From NCBI GenBank assembly GCA_018401495.1, contig JAGYJX010000008.1:1-64000 (forward strand): a DNA stretch of 64,000 bases. The letters are read 5' to 3'. A program made the translations under genes and the position numbers. This stretch comes from Rhodospirillaceae bacterium. GTDB taxonomy: Bacteria > Pseudomonadota > Alphaproteobacteria > Thalassobaculales > Thalassobaculaceae. Positions 44,725-52,646 of this stretch are shown here, one piece after another. Numbering within the stretch: the first letter of the stretch is position 1; each line of letters opens with the position of its first letter. Under the pieces are notes generated by a model. That model saw only the letters and a list, made by a program, of their open reading frames with translations, did not search any database and had not been told where the DNA came from.

Positions 44725-45247
44725 CCAATTGACGGACCGTTTACTGGCGCGATCCACTAGTGGACATCATCGTTGCCGGTCGGAGTACCAGGATGATTCA
44801 TTGGATTGCGGCTGAGCGCTGTTGAGGATGCTAGCGGGTACTTAACCGACGGTGATCGGTCTCGGATTGGTTCGATTCAAATCATCGAAATATCGACTTG
44901 TGATGTCGAAATTGAGAGATTTTCCAACCTTGTTGGTGGACTCCCGTGATCGGGGCGGCCAGGGTGCGCCGCTCTGTGCGCAAAAAAATCTCGAAAAAAC
45001 AATAAGTTGTCAGAGTTATCCAGGGATATTCAGAATAGTTTGACATCAAGGGGTTGCATTTTAGGGATAAATTGGTTGAATCGGGTTGCCAATCAGAAAT
45101 AGTCGGACCCATAAGGCTTGTTGAAAAGCAGTGGGCTGGCGCCCAATGCGAATGTCGAAGCATTCGTATCCGTCAGATCTTTGCCCGTCGCCCCGCGCAC
45201 CGTCGCGGCCTTGACGACGTGTGCCCAGAGACCTTGGAGACGTCGAC
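44725..45247 (+). promoter_or_regulatory. AT-rich promoter and leader region of the betaine synthesis genes
   Basis: A 520-base gene-free stretch, visibly AT-richer than everything around it up to about 45120. TTGACA (45039-45044) and TAGGGA (45062-45067) with a 17-base spacer make a good candidate promoter. The leader then has two abutting hairpins: TGGGC-TGGC-GCCCA (45132-45145) and ATGCGAATG-TCGAAG-CATTCGTAT (45146-45169). No T run follows, so they are not terminators. A GGAG site lies about 10 bases before the methyltransferase ATG. I see no convincing gene here. Confidence 0.5.
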
Positions 45248-46003
45248 ATGCAGAACGATACTTACAAGCGCGAGTACACTCCCGAGTTCGTGTCCCGGTG
45301 GGACCGGCTGATCGGCTGGGACAGCCGCGCCGAGGGCGAGAACGGGTTCTTCGAGCGCCTGCTGCGCCGCCACGGCTGCCGCCAGGTCGCCGACATCGCC
45401 TGCGGCACCGGCTATCACGCCATCCGCCTGGCGAACGCCGGGTTCGAGGTGACCGCCTCGGACGGCGCCGAGAACATGATCGTGCAGACAAGGCGAAACG
45501 CCGACGAGATGGAGGTCACGCTGGCCGAAACCAAGGTCGTGGATTGGCGCGAACTCCACACCGTCTTCGGCGCCAACCGGTTCGATGCGCTGGTTTGCCT
45601 CGGCAACGCCCTGCCGCACCTGTTCGACCCGGAGGCACGCCGGCAGGCGCTGGAGTCGATGCGGACCGCGCTGCGCCCCGGTGGTCTGCTGATCCTGGAT
45701 CACCGCAACTTCGACAAGATCCTGGACCACGGCTACAGCTCGAAGCGCCAGTTCTACTACGTCGGCGACGGTGTCGACGCCAAGCCGTCGGAGATCAGCG
45801 AGGACCTTATCAAGTTCGAGTACTCCTACCCGGACGGCACCCGGTTCCACCTGTCGATGTCCCCGTTGCGCCGGCATTACATGCTCAAGCTCCTCGACGA
45901 GGCCGGCTTCGCCGGCGTCACGACCTATGGCGACTTCGAGGAGAGCTACGAGGCGGACGAGGCCGACTTCTTCCAGCAGGTCGCGATCAAGCCGCGCCAC
46001 TGA
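45248..46003 (+). CDS. gsmT: Glycine/sarcosine N-methyltransferase
   Basis: Class I SAM methyltransferase of 251 residues. The SAM motif is VADIACGTGYHAIRLANAGF, followed by an acidic ASDGAEN motif II and the FDALVCLGNALPHLFD block. The N-terminal YTPEFVSRWDRLIGWDSRAE and the HRNFDKILDHGYSS segment match GSMT of halophiles such as Ectothiorhodospira. It methylates glycine to sarcosine and dimethylglycine. It is adjacent to the gene for the partner enzyme that completes betaine. ATG 45248 has a GGAG ribosome site; an in-frame GTG upstream (45221) is less likely. Confidence 0.88.
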   Translation: MQNDTYKREYTPEFVSRWDRLIGWDSRAEGENGFFERLLRRHGCRQVADIACGTGYHAIRLANAGFEVTASDGAENMIVQTRRNADEMEVTLAETKVVDWRELHTVFGANRFDALVCLGNALPHLFDPEARRQALESMRTALRPGGLLILDHRNFDKILDHGYSSKRQFYYVGDGVDAKPSEISEDLIKFEYSYPDGTRFHLSMSPLRRHYMLKLLDEAGFAGVTTYGDFEESYEADEADFFQQVAIKPRH

Positions 46004-46034
46004 GCGCGCTCGCCGGCAGCTTCAGGAGCAGAAC

Positions 46035-46880
46035 ATGAGCGTTCAGACGAGCGGAGGCGGCGCCGTGCGCGACGTGGTCGCCGCCACCAAGGACTACTAC
46101 GACGGCCCGGCCGACGAGATCTACCGCCACATCTGGGGCGAGAACATCCACATCGGCTATTTCGACTCGCCCGAGGAATCGCTGCGCGACGCCATGAAGC
46201 GGTCCAACGAGCGGATGGCCGAGGGCGTCGATCTCGGCGCCGACGCCACCGTCCTCGATGTCGGCAGCGGCTACGGGGCGCTCGCCCGGTTCCTCGCCAG
46301 CCGCTACGGCTGCGACGTGGTCGCCTCGAACATCTCCGAGCGCGAGCTGGAATGGGGTCGCGAGCTGACCGCCGAACAGGGGCTGGACGACAAGGTTCGG
46401 TTCGAGTGGGCCGACTTCCACGACCTGCCGTTCAGCGCCGACGCGTTCGACTTCTACTGGAGCCAGGAGGCCTTCCTGCACGCCGCCGACAAGGCGACCG
46501 TGCTGACCGAGGCCCACCGGGTCCTGAAGCCGGGCGGCGCCATCGTGTTCACCGACCTGCTGGTGCGCGACGGCACGCCCGAAGCCGACCGCGAGCGCAT
46601 CTACGAGCGCGTCAAGTCGCCGGACATGTGGGACACCGGCGCCTACCTGGCCGCCCTCGACAGCGCCGGCTTCGCGATCGAGACCCACGAGGACTGGTCG
46701 GGCAACGTGGCGCCGACCTATGCCTGGGTCCGCGACCAGCTCGAACTGCGCCGCGACTGGTTCGAGGACCGCATCGGCCGCGAGGCGGTCGACCGCACCT
46801 CGGCGGCGCTGCAGTTCTGGGTCGACGCCGCCGACGCCGGCCGCATCGGCTGGGAGTACTTCGTCGCCCGCTCCCATTGA
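46035..46880 (+). CDS. sdmT: Sarcosine/dimethylglycine N-methyltransferase
   Basis: A 281-residue class I methyltransferase. The SAM loop is VLDVGSGYGALARFLA, then SNISERELEWGRELT, and EWADFHDLPFSADAFDFYWSQEAFLHA contains the conserved substrate-proximal region of the sarcosine/dimethylglycine methyltransferases. The N-terminal DYYDGPADEIYRHIWGENIHIGYF is diagnostic of the family. It completes the three-step SAM-dependent route from glycine to glycine betaine, a compatible solute. An AGGAG site precedes the ATG, 31 bases after gsmT. It is followed by metK. Confidence 0.9.
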   Translation: MSVQTSGGGAVRDVVAATKDYYDGPADEIYRHIWGENIHIGYFDSPEESLRDAMKRSNERMAEGVDLGADATVLDVGSGYGALARFLASRYGCDVVASNISERELEWGRELTAEQGLDDKVRFEWADFHDLPFSADAFDFYWSQEAFLHAADKATVLTEAHRVLKPGGAIVFTDLLVRDGTPEADRERIYERVKSPDMWDTGAYLAALDSAGFAIETHEDWSGNVAPTYAWVRDQLELRRDWFEDRIGREAVDRTSAALQFWVDAADAGRIGWEYFVARSH

Positions 46881-46884
46881 GCCC

Positions 46885-46906
46885 GGACGGCCGTCTCCGG
46901 CCGTCC
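46885..46906. other. Perfect hairpin between sdmT and metK
   Basis: GGACGGCCG-TCTC-CGGCCGTCC is a 9-bp perfect stem five bases after the sdmT stop. It has no T run, so it is unlikely to end transcription fully. It may stabilise the upstream mRNA or tune metK expression. Confidence 0.6.
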
Positions 46907-46940
46907 CGCGACCTTGCCGCCATTCTCAACGGAGCCATTC

Positions 46941-48119
46941 ATGAGTGATGCCTACATCCTGACGTCGGAGTCGGTCGGCCCCGGCCACCCCGACAAGATC
47001 GCCGACCAGATCTCCGACGCCGTGCTCGACGCGCTGCTGGCCCAGGACCGCAACAGCCGGGTGGCGTGCGAGACCCTGGTCAACACCGGCCTGATCCTGA
47101 TGGCCGGCGAGATCACCACCACCGCGCAGGTCGACTACACCCAGGTCGCGCGCGACGTCGTGCTCGACATCGGCTACGACGACAGCCGCCTAGGCTTCGA
47201 CGGCGCCAGCGCCGCGGTGCTGGTGGCGCTCGACAAGCAGTCGCCGGACATCGCGCTCGGGGTCAACGAGGGCACCGGTCTCGACCTCGACCAGGGCGCC
47301 GGCGATCAGGGGCTGATGTTCGGCTACGCCTGCCGCGAGACCGAGGAACTGATGCCGATGCCGATCATGCTGGCGCACCGGCTGACCCGGCGCCAGAACG
47401 AGGTCCGGCGCGCCGGCACGCTGCCCTGGCTGCGCCCGGACGCCAAGGCCCAGGTCTCGATCCGCTACCTCGACGACCGCCCGGCCTCGGTCGACACCGT
47501 GGTGGTGTCGACGCAGCACGCCGAGGACGTCGACCACGCCACCCTGCAGGAGGCGGTGATCGAGGAAATCGTCAAGCCGGTAATCCCGGCGGCGATGATC
47601 TCGAACGAGACCCGCTACCTGATCAACCCGACCGGCCGGTTCGTGGTCGGCGGGCCGCACGGCGATTGCGGGCTGACCGGGCGCAAGATCATCGTCGACA
47701 CCTATGGCGGCATCGGCCGGCACGGCGGCGGGGCGTTTTCCGGCAAGGACCCGTCGAAGGTCGACCGGTCGGCCGCGTACGCCGCGCGCTACGTCGCCAA
47801 GAACGTGGTCGCGGCCGGCCTCGCCGAGGTCTGCGAGGTGCAGGTCAGCTACGCCATCGGCGTCGCCCAGCCGACCAGCATCCACGTCGACACCCGCGGC
47901 ACCGCGCGCGTCCCGGAGCGCCGCATCGAGCAACTGATCCGCGAGCACTTCGACCTTCGCCCGAAGGGCATCATCCAGATGCTCGACCTGCTCCGGCCGA
48001 TCTACCGGCAGACCGCCAGCAACGGTCATTTCGGCCGGTCCGAGCCGGACCTGACGTGGGAGCGCACCGACCGGGCCGCGGGCCTCGCCGCCGAACTCGA
48101 CCGCGACGCTGCCGACTGA
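46941..48119 (+). CDS. metK: S-adenosylmethionine synthetase
   Basis: Makes SAM from methionine and ATP. The 392-residue protein has the methionine/ATP motif [18 protein letters not shown], the [12 protein letters not shown] loop, and the phosphate-binding GGGAFSGKD. The N-terminal wording [18 protein letters not shown] resembles gammaproteobacterial or cyanobacterial MetK more than the SEGHPDKVCDRISD common in alphaproteobacteria, which hints at transfer with the betaine genes. It supplies the three SAM per betaine needed by the two upstream enzymes. An ACGGAG site lies before the ATG. Confidence 0.95.
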   Translation: MSDAYILTSESVGPGHPDKIADQISDAVLDALLAQDRNSRVACETLVNTGLILMAGEITTTAQVDYTQVARDVVLDIGYDDSRLGFDGASAAVLVALDKQSPDIALGVNEGTGLDLDQGAGDQGLMFGYACRETEELMPMPIMLAHRLTRRQNEVRRAGTLPWLRPDAKAQVSIRYLDDRPASVDTVVVSTQHAEDVDHATLQEAVIEEIVKPVIPAAMISNETRYLINPTGRFVVGGPHGDCGLTGRKIIVDTYGGIGRHGGGAFSGKDPSKVDRSAAYAARYVAKNVVAAGLAEVCEVQVSYAIGVAQPTSIHVDTRGTARVPERRIEQLIREHFDLRPKGIIQMLDLLRPIYRQTASNGHFGRSEPDLTWERTDRAAGLAAELDRDAAD

Positions 48120-48179
48120 GAGGCGGCGCCGCCCGGACCGCGGCTTGTCCCTGCCTTCCCTGCCGCGTAGGCTCGCCGC

Positions 48180-50247
48180 GTGGAGCGAGCGAACACATCG
48201 GCATGGGTGCGGGCCGGGTTGAGGTTCTGGGGCGGGGCGGCGGTGGCCGCCCCGTTGCCGGCGTTCGCCCAGGACGCGGCCGCGGTCGCGACCGGTGGAT
48301 TCGACACCATCACCCTGGCGGCCGTCGGCTTCCTGACCGTGGTCCTGGTGGTGCTGTACGCCCGCCAGATCAAGCGCACCGCCGAGGCCGAGCGGGCGCT
48401 CGCCGTGGAGCGGGAGGCCGGGCGCGCCGCCGAGGCCGCGATGCCCGCCCGGCTTGCCGAGCGCGAGCGAGCGATCCTGGAAGCGGTGGCGGTGCCGGTG
48501 TGGCGGCGCGCAGGCGGGCGGCGAGCTCGGCTACGGCAACGACGCCGCCCAGCCGCTGTTTCCCGAGCTGGAGAAGGCGGCGGCGCTGGCCGAGCGGGCG
48601 ATCCATGTCGGCCGCTCGCAGAGCGAAAGCCGCAACATGGTGATCCGCGGCGACCGCCGGCTGATCGATGTGACCGAAGCGCCGGCGGCGGCGGCCGGCG
48701 GCACCGTCGGCACGGCGCGGGACCTGACCGCGCTCGAGCAGCTGCAGTCCGAACTCGCCCGCCACGTCGACGCCCACGCCGAAGTGCTGGAGACCCTGCA
48801 CACCGCGGTCGCGGTGTTCGGCCCGGACAAGCGGTTGATCTTCGCGAACACCGCCTTCGGGCGGCTGTGGGGGGTCGACGCCGACCTGCTGGAGCGCGAC
48901 CCGACCCTGACCGAGGTGCTGGAGCGGGCGCGCGAGAACCGCCGGCTGCCGGAGCAGTCCGATTTTCGTGCTTGGCGCGATGACTTCAACCGCCTGTTCA
49001 CCACCCTGATCGGCAGCCACGAGGAACTGCTGTTCCTGCCCGACGACACCACCGTCCGCATGGTGGTGACGCCGCACCCGTTCGGCGGCCTGCTGATGGT
49101 GTTCGAGGACGTCACCGACCGCCTCAGCCTGGAGCGCTCCTACAACACCCTGACGGCCGTGCAGCAGGAGACCCTGGACAACCTTTACGAGGGTATCGCC
49201 GCGTTCGGCGCCGACGGCCGGCTGAAGCTGATCAACCCGACCTTCCGCAACCAGTGGGCGCTGCCCGACGACTTCGGCGTCGACGAGCCGCATGTCGGGC
49301 TGGTCCTGGAGGCGATGCGGTCGCGGTTCGCCGGAATCGGCCGATGGGAGACCGTGAAATCGGAATGGGTAGCCCGTCTCGCCCAGCGCGAGCCGCGTTC
49401 GGGCCGGATCGAACTGGTCGACGGGCACGTCCTCGACTACGGGCTGGTGCCGCTTCCCGATGGCGCCATGCTGCTGAACTTCCGCGACGTGACCGACACC
49501 CTGGCGGTGCAGCGCGCCCTGCAGGAGCGCACCGAGGCGCTCGAGATGGCGGACCGGCTGAAGAGCGAGTTCCTGGCGAACGTGTCCTACGAGCTGCGCA
49601 CGCCGCTGAACGCGATCATCGGCTTCTCGGAGATCCTCGAGCAGGAATACGCCGGGCCGATGAACGACCGCCAGAAGGAGTACGCCCGGGCGATCCTGCA
49701 ATCGTCGAACCGCCTGGTGCGCCTGGTGAACGACATTCTCGACCTCGCGTCGATCGAGGCCGGCTATCTCGAACTCGACCGGGCGGAGGTCGCCCCGTCG
49801 CGATTGGCCGAGGCGGTCGAAGGACTCGGGCGGGAGCGGGCGCGGGCGCGTCGGATCGATTTCACGGTCCGCACCGCCCCCGACATCGCCCCGTTCATGG
49901 TCGACGAGCGCCGGTTGACCCAGGCCCTCTACAACCTGGTGTCGAACGCCTTCGCGTTCACGCCCGACGGCGGGCGGGTCCAGGTCTCGGTCGAGGACGC
50001 CGACGACGCCGTGCTGTTCCGGGTCACCGACACCGGCGTCGGCATCGCGCTCGAGGACCAGGGCCGGGTGTTCGACCGCTTCGAGCGGGCCGGCCGCGAC
50101 GCCGGCGCCGGCCTCGGGCTGGCGCTGGTCAAGTCGCTTGTGGAGCTGCACAACGGCACCGTCGAGTTGAGCTCCGAGCCGGGCCACGGGACCGAGGTGG
50201 TGTGCCGGATCCCGCGCTCGCCGCGCCGGGTCGCCGACGTCCCGTGA
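48180..50247 (+). CDS. divL: DivL-type PAS sensor kinase with tyrosine at the phospho-site (frameshifted)
   Basis: About 690 residues: one N-terminal membrane helix (TLAAVGFLTVVLVVLYA), two or three PAS-like regions, a HisKA-like helix pair, and an ATPase domain with LTQALYNLVSNAFAFTPDGG (N box), DTGVGI and GAGLGLALVKSLV. The H box reads EFLANVSYELRTPL: the usual His is Tyr (codon 49588-49590), as in Caulobacter DivL, a cell-cycle regulator of the CckA pathway. The frame shifts near 48500-48520, where PVWRR should join AGGELGYGND. The start is the GTG at 48180. The stop overlaps the tsaE start as GTGA. Confidence 0.85.
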
Positions 50248-50742
50248 CCGCGGACGGCGCGACGGTGGCCGCACGCCGGCCCGCTGCGGCTGCCCGATCT
50301 CGCGGCGACCGAACGGCTGGCCGGGCGGGTCGCCGCGCTCGCCCGCCCGGGCGAGGCGGTGCTGCTGTCGGGACCGCTGGGGGCCGGCAAGAGCGCGTTC
50401 GCGCGGGCGTTCGTGCGCGCCTGGCTGGACGATCCGCAGGCCGAGGTGCCCAGCCCGACGTTCACGCTCGTGCAGCCCTACGAGGGCGGGCGCGGCACGG
50501 TCTGGCACTGCGACCTGTACCGCCTGGGCTCCCCCGACGAGTTGCTGGAACTGGGAATCGACCAGGGCATGACCGAGGCGGTGCTGCTGGTCGAGTGGCC
50601 GGACCGGCTTGGTGCCGAGCTTCCCGTCGACCGCCTCGAACTGGCGTTCGAAATGTGCCAACAAGCGCAGGACGCGCGCCTGGTGACGATGGCCGGAGCG
50701 GGCGTCTGGGCGGCCCGGCTCGCCGGGCTGGCCGGCGAATGA
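50244..50742 (+). CDS. tsaE: tRNA threonylcarbamoyladenosine ATPase TsaE (frameshifted)
   Basis: ATPase of the t6A modification complex (with TsaB and TsaD). Walker A is GPLGAGKSAFARAF, followed by the family block SPTFTLVQPYEGG and WHCDLYRLGSPDELLELG. About 165 residues if the start is the GTG at 50244 (GTGA overlap with divL). The frame changes once near 50275-50285, between VAARRP and PLRLPDLAATERLAGRVA. The intact stretch alone from 50359 would lack the first beta strand. The position between divL and amgK fits the alphaproteobacterial order. Confidence 0.88.
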
Positions 50743-50761
50743 CGGGACTCGGGGCGAGAGG

Positions 50762-51820
50762 GTGACGGCGGCGATGGCGACGGCGACCGAGATGACGCAG
50801 CCCGACCCGGGCGATCGCGCCGCCGGCCTCAGGCGGTTCCTCGCGGCGTCCGGCTGGGGCGACGCCGAGCGCCGGCCGCTGGCACGCGACGCGTCGTTCC
50901 GCTCCTACGACCGGCTGACCCGCGGCGGCGAGCGCGCCGTGCTGATGGACGCGCCGCCGGACAAGGGCGAGGACGTCCGGCCGTTCCTGGCGGTGGCGTC
51001 CCAGCTGCACCGCTACGGCTACAGCGCGCCGCGCATCCTGGCCGCCGACCGCGACCAGGGTTTCCTGCTGCTGGAGGATCTGGGCGACGTCACCTACACC
51101 CGCGCGCTCGCCGGGGACGGCGAGGAGATCGTTCTCTACGCCCGCGCCACCGACCTGCTGGCCGACCTGCACCGCCGCGCCGGGTCGATCGGCTACGACG
51201 TGCCGCCCTACGACGACGCCAAGCTGGTCGCCGAGGCCGCCCTGCCGCTGGACTGGTACTTTCCGCTCGTGCTCGGCCGCGAACTGGAGGCCGCCGACCG
51301 CGCCGCCTACGTCGATGCCTGGCGCGACGCCCTGCCGGTCCTGCGCGGCGCTCCGGAGACCCTGGTGCTGCGCGACTTCCACGTCGACAACCTGATGGTG
51401 CTGCCGCACCGTCCCGGCATCGCTGGTTGCGGGCTGCTCGATTTCCAGGACGCCGTCGCCGGTCCCGCCACCTACGACCTGGTGTCGCTGTTGCAGGATT
51501 CCCGGCGCGATCTGGCCGACGGGCTGGAGGACGCCATGCTCGACCGTTACCGCGCGGCCGTCCCGATCGCCGACCCGGTCGCCTTCGACCGCAGCTACCA
51601 CGGGCTCGGGGCGCAGCGCGGGCTGAAGGTGTTCGGGATCTTCGGCCGGCAGTCGGCGCTCTACGGCAACCCGCGCTATCTCCACCACATCCCGCGCATC
51701 TGGCGGCATGTGGAGCGCGACCTGATCCTGGCCGGCCTGGACGGCGTGCGGGCCTGGCTCGAGCGTCACGTTCCCGCCGCCGCGCGCGTGCAGCCATCGC
51801 CCCAGGCTCGACGCCCGTGA
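50762..51820 (+). CDS. amgK: Sugar kinase of the APH fold (AmgK, MurNAc/GlcNAc kinase)
   Basis: A 352-residue APH-fold kinase. The catalytic loop is LRDFHVDNLM and the metal site is LLDFQDAVAGPATYDLVSLL. The N-terminal RDASFRSYDRL matches AmgK. In the recycling route it phosphorylates N-acetylmuramic acid at C1, and MurU, encoded next, makes UDP-MurNAc. The pair bypasses fosfomycin-sensitive steps in organisms that have it. The start is a GTG at 50762; an ATG 12 bases on is possible. Confidence 0.88.
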   Translation: MTAAMATATEMTQPDPGDRAAGLRRFLAASGWGDAERRPLARDASFRSYDRLTRGGERAVLMDAPPDKGEDVRPFLAVASQLHRYGYSAPRILAADRDQGFLLLEDLGDVTYTRALAGDGEEIVLYARATDLLADLHRRAGSIGYDVPPYDDAKLVAEAALPLDWYFPLVLGRELEAADRAAYVDAWRDALPVLRGAPETLVLRDFHVDNLMVLPHRPGIAGCGLLDFQDAVAGPATYDLVSLLQDSRRDLADGLEDAMLDRYRAAVPIADPVAFDRSYHGLGAQRGLKVFGIFGRQSALYGNPRYLHHIPRIWRHVERDLILAGLDGVRAWLERHVPAAARVQPSPQARRP

Positions 51821-51878
51821 CGCACGCCGCCGCCCCCGATACCGTCCCTTTGCCCGCCATCACCGAGACGACGACGCC

Positions 51879-52640
51879 ATGCTGCTGCCCGGCCTGAAGA
51901 AGCGCGCCCCCTGGGTCCCGTCCACGGCGATGGTGCTGGCGGCCGGCCGCGGCACGCGGATGTCGCCGTTGACCGACACCTGCCCGAAGCCGCTGCTCGA
52001 GGTCGATGGGGTGTCCATCCTCGACCGCATTCTCGACCGACTGGTCGCCGCCGGCGTCGCCCGCGCGGTGGTCAACGCCCACCATCTGGCGGAGCGGGTG
52101 GAGAGCTACCTGGCCGGTCGCGCCGAGCCGGCGCTCACGGTGATCCGCGAGGATCGGGCGCTGGAGACCGGCGGCGGCGTGCGCAACGCGCTGCCGGCGC
52201 TGGGCGACCAGCCGTTCTTCGTCATCAACGGCGACAGCCTCTGGCTCGACGGCCTGCGCGACGCGCTGCACCGTTTCGCCGAGGTCTGGGACGCCGACCG
52301 GATGGACGTGCTGCTGCTGTTGTACCCGTTCGCCCGGGTGCTCGGCTGGCACGGCCTCGGCGACTATCGCATGGACCCGGACGGCCGCCTGACCCGCCGC
52401 CCGGAGAGCCATGTCGCGCCCTATGCCTACATGGGCGTGTCGATCCTGCACCCGCGGGTGTTCCAGGGAACGCCGGAAGGACCGTTCTCGCTGAACCGGG
52501 TCTATGACGACGCCGAGGAAGCCGGCCGGCTGTTCGGCGCCGTCCACGACGGCCTCTGGTACCACATCTCGACCCCGGCAGACCTGGACGAGGCGAGCCG
52601 ACGCTTCGCCCTGGGTCACATGCCGGAAACCTATTTCTGA
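51879..52640 (+). CDS. murU: Nucleotidyltransferase (MurU, MurNAc-1-phosphate uridylyltransferase)
   Basis: A 253-residue nucleotidyltransferase. The nucleotide loop is MVLAAGRGTRMSPLT followed by CPKPLLEV, and the metal-binding Asp is in VINGDSLWLDG. TGGGVRNALPALG is the sugar-nucleotide block. It follows amgK by 58 bases, forming the cell-wall recycling pair. The N-terminal 15 residues before the motif are slightly longer than usual. Confidence 0.9.
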   Translation: MLLPGLKKRAPWVPSTAMVLAAGRGTRMSPLTDTCPKPLLEVDGVSILDRILDRLVAAGVARAVVNAHHLAERVESYLAGRAEPALTVIREDRALETGGGVRNALPALGDQPFFVINGDSLWLDGLRDALHRFAEVWDADRMDVLLLLYPFARVLGWHGLGDYRMDPDGRLTRRPESHVAPYAYMGVSILHPRVFQGTPEGPFSLNRVYDDAEEAGRLFGAVHDGLWYHISTPADLDEASRRFALGHMPETYF

Positions 52641-52646
52641 GGGATC

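Noticed and set aside
44852..45043. Short open frame of 63 codons in the AT-rich region
   Set aside because: No ribosome site, no family resemblance and no codon bias. It overlaps the proposed gsmT promoter.
46885..46906. Hairpin after sdmT as a rho-independent terminator
   Set aside because: Stem is perfect but no T run follows, and metK lies only 35 bases further on in the same direction.
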